Assembly (NCBI GenBank): GCA_036768485.1
Contig: JAVLUZ010000510.1
Coordinates: forward strand, 744,001-808,000
Reading direction: 5' to 3'
Length of the DNA stretch: 64,000 bases
Origin: Mermis nigrescens
Lineage: Eukaryota; Nematoda; Enoplea; Mermithida; Mermithidae
Shown: in pieces, positions 1 through 7,876 of the stretch
Layout: the number at the start of each line of letters is the position of its first letter
Position numbering within the stretch: position 1 is the first letter of the stretch
Translations under genes and position numbers: made by a program
Notes under the pieces: generated by a model
The model's input: only the letters and a program-made list of their open reading frames with translations
Databases searched by the model: none
Told to the model about the DNA's origin: nothing

Positions 1-473
1 GAATATACTTGGAATTGTGGATTATTAAGGATGTTAAAGGTGGGGACTAGGAAACATCTACTTAAAGTCGCAAAATCTGCTAAAAATCACACTTTCTCTA
101 AGCAACGCAAAAAATCGAAGTATATTCTGCGATGTTGAGTAAACTGAGCAGTCTTTCTAAGCCAATTGAATGAATGGTTTAAAACAGTAGGAAACGCGTA
201 AGTTGACTTGATGACTTGAAACAGACTAAATGTAGGTACACTAGCACTCCCTTAACGATTGTGTGTACTAATCAATCGGCCCCTGCTTTGCTTGCTTTAA
301 TGCTCAAAACAAAATAAAATAACTTTAAATACAATACCACTTAGTTTTCTATCAATCAGGATACGAAGCTAGTCAGCGTTGCTACTTGCCAGCAATTTAA
401 AAAAAAACATTACAGATTCCGTTTATACACTCTTATCTGAAACTTTGAACATTATTTAAAAAAGACACTTTTT
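1..473 (+). repeat. Partial copy of the 41.3-43.3 kb TIR element
   Basis: The first 235 bases match the left arm of the element at 41264-43312, and roughly 236-440 match its right interior near 42877-43080. The two parts are contiguous here around position 228, so this copy lacks the insertion that occupies 41617-42874 in the other copy. It runs into the N gap, so its right end is not visible. No coding content. Confidence 0.7.
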
Positions 474-573
474 NNNNNNNNNNNNNNNNNNNNNNNNNNN
501 NNNNNNNNNNNNNNNNNNNNNNNNNNNNNNNNNNNNNNNNNNNNNNNNNNNNNNNNNNNNNNNNNNNNNNNNN
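474..573. other. Assembly gap (100 Ns)
   Basis: Exactly 100 consecutive N characters, the usual convention for a gap of unknown size. Sequence on both sides is repetitive, which may explain why the assembly broke here. Confidence 0.98.
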
Positions 574-692
574 TCGGAATTGGCGCACTAAGGTGCACAA
601 AGGCCGTAAGTGTAAACGGCACGTGTAGATACACTATCTACACAAGGAAGAAATAAGATTTAAACTGTGTAGTGTAAGCGAGAAATACCAAC

Positions 693-861
693 TATTGTCT
701 GTTTCACATAACTTCGGTCATAAATTTCAAAACCATCACCGACAATAAGGTGACAGATTGCGATTATAGCATTGATCTGATATATTATTAACGTAACTCT
801 CGGCCTACTGTCGATGAAAATTCTTAGAATTTATGCACGAAGTTATGTGAAACAGACTATA
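693..861. mobile_element. Short TIR element (MITE), intact copy
   Basis: About 170 bp bounded by inverted repeats. The left end reads TATTGTCTGTTTCACATAAC and the reverse complement of the right end reads TATAGTCTGTTTCACATAAC. TA at both ends fits a Tc1/mariner-type insertion, but this is inferred from the ends only. No ORF. It is a paralogue of the copy at 940-1367 and shows that copy's interior before it was interrupted. Confidence 0.75.
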
Positions 862-939
862 AGTTTAGTCGTTTAACATTGTATTGCTGTAACGAAGCCT
901 ATCGATACTACTTTTGTGGCTGATTTTTTAGCGCTCAAT

Positions 940-1367
940 TATAGTTGTTTCACACAACTTCGATCATAAATTTTGAAACTTCGACAATAAGCTGACAGAT
1001 TGCGATTATAGCCTTGATCTGATACATAATTATCGTAACCACACCTGGGCGTGGGGGGTATGCACCCTCTCCCAGAAACCAAAGTACCCCCCCCTCCCCA
1101 GAAATCAAAATACCCCCCCCTCAGAATTCAATTTTTGAAAAATTTTTCGCAATTTTTTTATGCCAATGGATAGTGCTTGATGAGAAACGTCGAAAAATGG
1201 TGTTTTTATCGCCATAGCACCATTTTTAAGGCCATTTTTCGACCTTCAAAAAATCTTGCACCCCCTCCCCAGAATTTTCTTGCTGCCCACGTATGATCGT
1301 AACCCCCGGCTCACTGTCGATGGAATTTCTTAGAATTTATGCACGAAGTTATTTGAAACAGACTATA
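940..1367. mobile_element. Second copy of the 170-bp MITE, interrupted
   Basis: Same ends as 693-861 (TATAGTTGTTTCAC on the left, TTTGAAACAGACTATA on the right) and the same interior, but split by the 256-bp element at 1040-1295. No coding content. Confidence 0.75.
1040..1295. mobile_element. 256-bp GC-ended MITE with 8-bp target duplication
   Basis: Flanked by a perfect 8-bp direct repeat ATCGTAAC at 1032-1039 and 1296-1303. Ends carry the GTGGGC motif in inverted orientation (left CACCTGGGCGTGG, right TGCCCACGTATG) and the flanks inside are C-rich. Eight-bp duplications are typical of hAT elements. The paralogous empty site at 693-861 reads AACGTAACTCTCGGC across the same point. Relatives: 61509-61750, about 55038-55250, and a partial copy near 49340. 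Confidence 0.8.
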
Positions 1368-2164
1368 GTTCTTCTCACGCTTAATATTTCTTGTAATGCT
1401 CTAAAGCAAAATTAAAACCAAAGCTTATCAAAACCTGCTTGAATTATCTGACAAAAAATAATGGTCGTTTTCGCGCTACAACTAATTTTATTATTTTTTA
1501 GCCACTAACTCTCTTTACGAACTACGCTGAATAAATGTAGGCCGTTCCAAATACTGGATATATTATTGTCATCAACTAACGAGTGTGTTTACAGCCTGTT
1601 TTGGAATAAAGAGACGAGAGGGAGTATCCACGTGCGTGCATGCATGCGTACTATAAACATTCAAATAACTGGGTATGTAATCGTTACGTATACGTCTATA
1701 GAATGTAGCACTCATCACAGTTAGTTGAAAAGAAGAAAGTATATACTGCGCCGCATAAAACAAGTTTTTTTGAATTACTGTAGATATTAGCATCAGGGTT
1801 GCCAACCGTGGGGTTTTACCTCAAATTTTGAGGTTTTTTTAGCGTTTGAGGTTTTTTTTAGGTTTTTATTTTTTGGGGTTTTTGTTAAGGTTTTCGCAAA
1901 ATTTTGAGGTTTTTTTGGGGTTTTGGAGAAAATTCGAGGTTTTCTAAAATAAGCGAGCTAGATATCGATTAGGTACAGTTAAAATATTGTGTTAACTACT
2001 GTAGCTAACTTTAACGTCGCTTTGCTCGTGACACAATTGATTGAATTGGAGGAACTGACACTGAAGTGAACTGCCTAAAACCTGCTAGTGATTTCCATGG
2101 TATCGCCTATAATCTCAAAGTAAGCTGGAGTATAATAATCGACCAACATGGGAGCAATAACCTA
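1368..2164. other. Non-coding stretch, no gene seen
   Basis: AT-rich sequence with a run of GGTTTTT-type T/G-rich direct repeats around 1800-1945 and no ORF resembling a known protein. A similar T/G-rich patch occurs near 13825-13905, so part of it is probably a dispersed repeat. Confidence 0.5.
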
Positions 2165-2456
2165 GCAGTCAACTGCAGGCAATATAGCACACAATGTAAA
2201 ATTATATGCAGTCAAAGACCAGCGGCCTAGACTGCAGGCAATCTAACACACAATGTAAAATTATATGCAGTCAAAAACCAGCGGCCTAGACTGCAGGCAA
2301 TCTAGCACACAATGTGAAATTATATGCAGTCAAAAACCAGCGGCCTTGACTGCAGGCAATATAGCGCACAATGTAAAATTATATGCAGTCAAAAACCAGC
2401 GGCCTTGACTGCAGGCAATATAGCACACAATGTAAAATTATATGCAGTCAAGCTTA
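2165..2456. repeat. Left tandem array, 59-bp unit, about 5 copies
   Basis: Units start near 2171, 2230, 2289, 2348 and 2407, a 59-bp period, each containing GACTGCAGGCAAT and TTATATGCAGTCAAA. The same unit appears in inverted orientation at 5934-6288. About 35 bp beyond the array (TTATTGATATAGGGAGCTGG here) is also inverted on the other side, so the arrays are the terminal inverted repeats of a foldback-like element. Confidence 0.85.
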
Positions 2457-2536
2457 ATGCTTATTGATATAGGGAGCTGGCGTTTCGCTTCTCAAAGCAT
2501 CTTATTTCTACTACAGTAAAACAACAATTCCCCAGA

Positions 2537-2782
2537 ATGGGGACAAGAAGTCGGTCCAAATTGCGCGCTCGGCCAGACCTTTCGTACATGCAGCGCAAGC
2601 GACAGCGCGAGCTGTTTGCTGAATTGAACGACCGACGAAACTCGGGCGAAACGAATCTTTTCATAGACTTTGCTGCCGATTGTGTGAAAAAGAAGCCGAC
2701 TTACGCGTCACGCGCTCGTTCCAATTTTCCTAAACCGTCCTTTCCTCAATCTTTCGCTCGCGTTGATTCCGGTTCTGTATAG
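2537..2782 (+). CDS. LINE 1 ORF1, C-terminal fragment
   Basis: 81 residues matching the C-terminus of LINE 2 ORF1: the shared run RPDLS(Y/F)(M/L)QRKRQREL, then (A/S)ELNDR, then LFIDF.ADCVK. In such elements ORF1 supplies an RNA-binding protein that coats the element's RNA. Only the basic tail survives here, so the ATG at 2537 is probably not the original start. It ends with TAG at 2780-2782, and ORF2 follows in the same frame with no further stop. Confidence 0.7.
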   Translation: MGTRSRSKLRARPDLSYMQRKRQRELFAELNDRRNSGETNLFIDFAADCVKKKPTYASRARSNFPKPSFPQSFARVDSGSV

Positions 2783-5308
2783 GATAAGTCGCCCTCCGAA
2801 TTTATTAGTGCTAGGTGTTTTTTATTCAATGCACAAAGTTTAGTAAACAAGTTAGGGGAGTTATATTATTTGTTAGATAGTGACAATTTTGACTTAATTT
2901 TCTGTTGTGAAACATGGTTAAATGAAGTAATTCATGATAGTATTTTATGTCCTCAAAACAATTATCAAATTTTTCGCTCTGATCGAGTAAATAAACGAGG
3001 CGGCGGGGTCATTGTCTTTGTAAAATCACATTTTAGCGCTCGTTTTGTTAAAGTTCCTAACGAACTGAGTATATCTGACTCTTTAATTATTGACTTTTTC
3101 CATGGTCAGGATAGAATTAGATTTCTTCTTATTTACAGACCTCCTCACTACGATTTAAATCATGCTTTAAGAATCTGTAACTTGATAGAATGGGTAAATA
3201 ATTGCTCTTATCCCGTAATTATCCTAGGGGATTTCAATTTACCTAAAATTGATTGGACCCTAGGTACCTTTACATCCGATTCTCTTAACGAATTGTTTTA
3301 CGACTGTTTCTCGTCTACAGGATTAACACAATTAGTTTTAGATCAAACGCATGATACAAATATTATTGATGTTATTTTTGCAGCAAACAATGTTTTTAAT
3401 GTTAAAGTACTACCCTCCTTTTCCACAAGTGACCACAATTCTATATCTTTTGAAACTCTGATAACTCCACCTACTACTTATGTAGAATCTCACTTTAATT
3501 TTCAAAAAGCAGACTACTTTAGTATTGGTAGCTTTCTTTCTACGATTTCTTGGCCTGATCTTTTTTCTACTTGTTTAAATGTTAACGACATGTATAATGT
3601 ATTTTTAAATGTCTTAAGGCCTCTAATTTTTACTTTTGTTCCCAAAGTCAAAGCAAAGCCCTCCAAATTTTCATACCCTAAAGTTTTACGAAAATTATTT
3701 GCCAAAAAACGGCTTTTATGGCAAAAATACAAAAAATATCGTACAATTATATGCAAACAAAGGTATCGTAATCATTGTAAAATGTTACGCAAAGAAATTC
3801 ATAATCATTTTTGCTTACAGGAAAGTAATTTATTGCAACATAACGATCTGAAATCCTTTTTTAGATTTGTAAATAATCGTTTAAATAATTCTCGAAGCAT
3901 TCCACCTATTACTTCCACCGACAATAATGTAGTAACTGATCTTCATTGTAAAACGAATATGTTCAATCATTACTTCTCTTCCGTATTTACCAATGATGAT
4001 ACTAACGATTCTTTTGTTTTTCAGAAGCGGGGCGATTTTTCTATTTCAAACATCGTCTTTGACGAAAATAATGTCTCACGGGCGATTGCTAAGATGAAAA
4101 ACTCGACTTCGATAGCGCCTGATGGTTTAAGTAACTTTTTTGTTAAAAAATTAGCTTATTATCTTCTTAAACCCCTTATCAGTATTTTTACTGTTTCTTT
4201 TTTATCAGGTGATATCCCAGACATTTGGAGGGAGGCTTACGTTGTACCTATAATTAAAAAGGGTGACCCCTCATTAACTGAAAATTATCGTCCTGTTTCT
4301 TTATGTTGCTCAACTTGTAAGATAATGGAAAGTATTATTAATACTCAACTATCAATTTATTTATCTACAAATGAGTTAATATCACCTTTTCAATATGGTT
4401 TCCAAAAACATAAATCTTGCGAATTGCAACTATTAAATTGTAAACATTCTTGGGTTAAATCACTGGATTGTAAAGAAACCGTTGATATTATTTATATAGA
4501 CTTTGCTAAAGCTTTTGACAAAGTCGACATATCTAAACTTCTTGTTAAATTAACTAGTTACGGTATTCAACAACACCTGTTTAATTGGTTAAAAGCTTTT
4601 CTATCTAATCGTATTCAGTGTGTTCGCGTTAATCAGTGTTTTTCAGATTATGCCGCTGTTACAAGTGGAGTTATTCAAGGGTCCATTCTTGGACCTACGT
4701 TGTTTTTGATTTGTATAAATGATATCTTTGATAACTTGTCAAGTTCGACTTTTATGTTCGTGGATGACTTAAAAATATTCAATCTTTCCTGCAATTATCA
4801 AACACTTCAGACCGATTTGGATAGAATTTCCATTTGGGCCACCAGAAATTGTTTACCAATATCATATTCTAAATGCACAGCCCTATATTTGGGCAAAAAT
4901 AATCCTAAATTGTCATATACACTCAATACACAAGTTATTACGAACGATTCTGTCTATGTTCGCGATTTAGGAGTGCTAATTTCGCACAACCTTAAATTTA
5001 AGGAACATTACAACAGTATTATCAAGAAAGCTTTCTTGAGATCTATCCTAATTAGAAAATCCTTCTTTTCGCGTGATAAAAATAATCTCGTAAAGGCCTT
5101 CATTGTTTACGTCAGACCGATCCTTGAATATTCCTGTGCTTTATGGAACCCCTCTTATATTAGTGATATCAACAGGCTGGAGACTCTTCAGCGTAAATTT
5201 ACTAAATACATAGTTGGATATCATAGCCCTCTTTCTTACGACGAACGCCTTAACCAACTTAACTTGTGTCGATTAGAATTACGTCGCCTTCAATTTGCTT
5301 ATGTATGA
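2783..5308 (+). CDS. LINE 1 ORF2: endonuclease-reverse transcriptase
   Basis: About 841 codons open in the same frame as ORF1. The endonuclease part shows CCETWL, YRPPHYD, GDFNLPKIDW and SDHNS, the expected metal-binding and catalytic positions. The RT part shows YRPVSLCC, IDFAKAFDK, GVIQGSILGP and FVDD. Two residues depart from the usual motifs: GVPQG is GVIQG and F/Y-A-D-D is FVDD. No ATG occurs in frame before roughly 270 codons, so normal AUG initiation would lose the endonuclease. The frame is lost at TGA 5306-5308; the C-terminal domain continues in another frame to 5571. Confidence 0.85.
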   Translation, partial: DKSPSEFISARCFLFNAQSLVNKLGELYYLLDSDNFDLIFCCETWLNEVIHDSILCPQNNYQIFRSDRVNKRGGGVIVFVKSHFSARFVKVPNELSISDSLIIDFFHGQDRIRFLLIYRPPHYDLNHALRICNLIEWVNNCSYPVIILGDFNLPKIDWTLGTFTSDSLNELFYDCFSSTGLTQLVLDQTHDTNIIDVIFAANNVFNVKVLPSFSTSDHNSISFETLITPPTTYVESHFNFQKADYFSIGSFLSTISWPDLFSTCLNVNDMYNVFLNVLRPLIFTFVPKVKAKPSKFSYPKVLRKLFAKKRLLWQKYKKYRTIICKQRYRNHCKMLRKEIHNHFCLQESNLLQHNDLKSFFRFVNNRLNNSRSIPPITSTDNNVVTDLHCKTNMFNHYFSSVFTNDDTNDSFVFQKRGDFSISNIVFDENNVSRAIAKMKNSTSIAPDGLSNFFVKKLAYYLLKPLISIFTVSFLSGDIPDIWREAYVVPIIKKGDPSLTENYRPVSLCCSTCKIMESIINTQLSIYLSTNELISPFQYGFQKHKSCELQLLNCKHSWVKSLDCKETVDIIYIDFAKAFDKVDISKLLVKLTSYGIQQHLFNWLKAFLSNRIQCVRVNQCFSDYAAVTSGVIQGSILGPTLFLICINDIFDNLSSSTFMFVDDLKIFNLSCNYQTLQTDLDRISIWATRNCLPISYSKCTALYLGKNNPKLSYTLNTQVITNDSVYVRDLGVLISHNLKFKEHYNSIIKKAFLRSILIRKSFFSRDKNNLVKAFIVYVRPILEYSCALWNPSYISDINRLETLQRKFTKYIVGYHSPLSYDERLNQLNLCRLELRRLQFAYV

Positions 5309-5571
5309 TGTATCAAATTATTAGTCAAAAATCTTGTCTTTGCATGACAGATTTTTTTGTGCTTAATCAAAATACTACTCGCTGCACAAATCGTTTCAAG
5401 CTAGTTGTTCCTCTTGTCCGTTCTAATTTACAAAAATTTGACTTTTTCTATAAGTATATCTCAATTTGGAATCACCTACCTGATTTTGTAGTCTCTTCCC
5501 CTAACTTGAATATATTCAAATCTAGATTAATTGATGTCGACTTATCTAAATTTATTATAGGGCGGGCTTAA
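5309..5571 (+). pseudogene. LINE 1 ORF2 C-terminus after frameshift
   Basis: Continues the C-terminal domain in a different frame: YQIISQKSC, then the conserved pattern FKLVVPLVRSNLQKFDFFYK and IWNHLPDFVV, aligning with LINE 2 (LKLTVPVARSD, LWNSLPVDVV). One indel near 5300 explains the break. Followed by a 3' UTR with AATAAA near 5680 and the ATTC tail. Confidence 0.75.
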
Positions 5572-5712
5572 ATCGTCATTTTCATGACTCGCTCGTCGCC
5601 TTTTGCTGTACGCTTTTATTCTTTTGACCGTACGTTTTATCACTCTTTTACATCTTTCGTAATTGTCGCGTTTCAGTAATAAATTATTTCATTCATTCAT
5701 TCATTCATTCAA

Positions 5713-5836
5713 TATCTATCACGTAGGACCAGAGCTTACGCTGGCCCATCAAAATGCGCTAACGGGCGACTGGGCAGCTATTGAAGCTGCTACCCATGCA
5801 GCGCGAAATAAACATTCCCCAGTGAGAAAGTAAATC
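5713..5836 (+). other. Short coding-like fragment downstream of LINE 1
   Basis: Immediately after the ATTC tail an open frame reads GPELTLAHQNALTGDW then AAIEAATHAARNKHS and stops near 5832. Codon use is more GC-rich than the LINE. I do not recognise the family. It could be residual coding sequence of the foldback element that hosts LINE 1, or a chance ORF. Confidence 0.3.
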
Positions 5837-5933
5837 TGCCAGACCATTTCAAATGAAAGTGCCTTCTAAAACCATCTACTACAGGTTGAAATGCGAGCGA
5901 AGCGCCAGCTCCCCATATCAGTAAGCATTCAGC

Positions 5934-6288
5934 TTGACTGCATATAATTTTACAAGGTGTGCTATATTGCCTGCAGTCAAGGCCGCTGGTTTTTGACTGC
6001 ATATAATTGTACATTGTGTGATATATTGCCTGCAGTCAAGGCCGCTGGTTTTTGACTGCATATAATTTTACGTTGTGTGCTATATTGCCTGCAGTCAAGG
6101 CCGCTGGTTTTTGACTGCATATAATTTTACATTGTGTGCTAGATTGCCTGCAGTCTAGGCCGCTGGTTTTTGACTGCATATAATTTTACATTGTGTGCCA
6201 GATTGCCTGCAGTCTAGGCCGCTGGTTTTTGACTGCATATAATTTTACATTGTGTGCTATATTGCCTGCAGTTGACTGCAAATAATTA
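5934..6288. repeat. Right tandem array, 59-bp unit, 6 copies, inverted
   Basis: Units start at 5935, 5994, 6053, 6112, 6171 and 6230, each beginning TGACTGCATATAATT. They are the reverse complement of the left array at 2165-2456. The last unit ends at the same junction sequence (GCAGTTGACTGC) as the left array in mirror image, supporting a single element bounded by both arrays. Confidence 0.85.
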
Positions 6289-6924
6289 CTGCCACATAAA
6301 ACAAATTAAAAGCACAACAACAATAAGAAATTTTATTACTAACCCCAAACTGAAAAGTTCGAATTAACCTTTTTTGCTTACTTTGTGGCTTGTGCAGGTG
6401 CACATAGTAGGATTTAGTCATTTGTTTGGAGTTTTTGAAGAATATGGTGTGAACCGATTTTGCGCCATTCCGGCAGAACTGCCATACAATTGCGCAAAAA
6501 CGATACTTTGTGTCACTAAAAGACGCGGAAAAAATAATAAACCAAATCCATACAAAACTCACAGAGTTACGGTACTTCAAACATCATACTTCGACATTCA
6601 CCATTTTGAGCCACTTTAAGGAATTTCAGCAGTTTATCAAAAGTTTCCAATTTTTACCAATTAATATTTTCCTGCCATTTTCAAGGTCGCAGATTACAAA
6701 AAATTAAGTTATAGTGCGCACAAACCAAGATTAAAGAAAAAATTTTTGTAATTTTTTGCCCAAATTTTCATGTAATTTTTTTAAATTTCACTATTTTTAG
6801 CATTGTTTACATCCAGTTAAATATTTCAACTTAAATACGATTCAAACAGCATTTTTGGATTATCTTAAAGTTCCAACCATTTGAAGATTCAAACAGTGGA
6901 ATGCAGAATAACATGTACCCAACT

Positions 6925-7060
6925 TAGTTATACATCGACCTGAGCATCTATACATCGACCTAAGCATCTATACGTTGACCTAAGCATCTATACCTCGACC
7001 TAAGCGGGAGCGACCTCGACCTAAGCAGTCGAAAATACCTTCTTAGATAAACTAAGCCTA
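6925..7060 (+). repeat. Tandem array, about 20-bp unit (CATCTATACATCGACCTAAG)
   Basis: About five degenerate units, followed by GCGGGAGCGACCTCGACC and a run of AAGCCTAAGCCTAAGC. The same order of motifs appears reverse-complemented at 15065-15300 inside the related element. Confidence 0.8.
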
Positions 7061-7198
7061 AGCCTAAGCATCATTTAAGCAGAAACTTGAATTTTCAGAA
7101 TTGTTTTTTTCAAATTAAAAAATTTTCAAACAAAATTTTTTTTCGTGCAATAAAAGTTATTTTTTCGTAATCAGCGACCTTAAAAATGTCAGATAAAT

Positions 7199-7876
7199 AT
7201 GTTTAAAGCCCAAATTCGGAACATTTTTGGTAAACTGTCAAATTCCACTTTCTATTGTTTCCACTGTAAACCAATTGTGAAAAAATATTTGCATATTGAA
7301 CGTCGCTTAGATGATTTTGCTACTAAGCTTGCCGATTTAGAAAAGAAAGTTGATCGTCTTGAACATTCTCGAAATTCTCCTACCAATTATGATAAAAACG
7401 ATCTATCTGCTCTGATTAATGATGCTATCGAAAGAGATTCTAAGAAATGTAATGCTGTTCTGTTTAACTTGCCTTTATCGAACAGTGTTGAGGACATTGA
7501 TCAGGTCAAACGGCTAATCGATTCTCATTCTGATGGTCACGATCTAGTATCATCTGATGTTACACGCGTCTTTCGTGATGGTCCCATTCACGAAAACCGC
7601 ATCCAGTTTGTCAAAGTTTGCCTAGCGTCGGTTCAGGCAAGGCATCGCTTCGTTTCCTTGATCAATAAGACAGTCCGCGTTAAATCCAAAGACCAACTTT
7701 CGCGTTTGCGGTGCCGTCCTGACTTATCATTCCTTCAAAGAAAACGTCAACGCGAACTGGTTTCCGAGCTCAACGATCGTAAATCTCGAGGTGAAGAAGG
7801 TCTTTTTATCGATTTTCGCGCCGATTGTGTTAAATGCAAACCAAACCGTAATATTAATAACCAACTCTTCACCTAG
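7199..7876 (+). CDS. LINE 2 ORF1: RNA-binding/coiled-coil protein
   Basis: 225 residues. The beginning (FYCFHCKP) looks like the last Cys pair of a PHD-type zinc finger, suggesting the true N-terminus is missing. Residues about 30-60 form a heptad-like coiled coil (RRLDDFATKLADLEKKVDRLE). Residues about 80-170 have an RRM-like pattern (CNAVLFNLPLS, then RIQFVKVCL), followed by the basic motif LQRKRQREL. Such ORF1 proteins bind element RNA and multimerise. It ends at TAG 7874-7876; ORF2 continues in the same frame with no further stop. Confidence 0.8.
   Translation: MFKAQIRNIFGKLSNSTFYCFHCKPIVKKYLHIERRLDDFATKLADLEKKVDRLEHSRNSPTNYDKNDLSALINDAIERDSKKCNAVLFNLPLSNSVEDIDQVKRLIDSHSDGHDLVSSDVTRVFRDGPIHENRIQFVKVCLASVQARHRFVSLINKTVRVKSKDQLSRLRCRPDLSFLQRKRQRELVSELNDRKSRGEEGLFIDFRADCVKCKPNRNINNQLFT

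Larger units (their letters stand above)
2534..5715 (+). mobile_element. LINE 1: CR1/Jockey-group non-LTR retrotransposon, 5'-truncated
   Basis: Contains the end of ORF1, a UAG, then ORF2 with apurinic-type endonuclease and reverse transcriptase, a short 3' UTR and an (ATTC)n tail at about 5690-5710. The 5' part is missing: ORF1 begins where LINE 2's ORF1 is already two thirds done. The reading frame shifts once near 5300, and two RT motifs carry unusual substitutions, so this copy is probably inactive. It lies between two inverted 59-bp arrays. The clade is inferred from domain order and 3' tail type. Confidence 0.85.
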
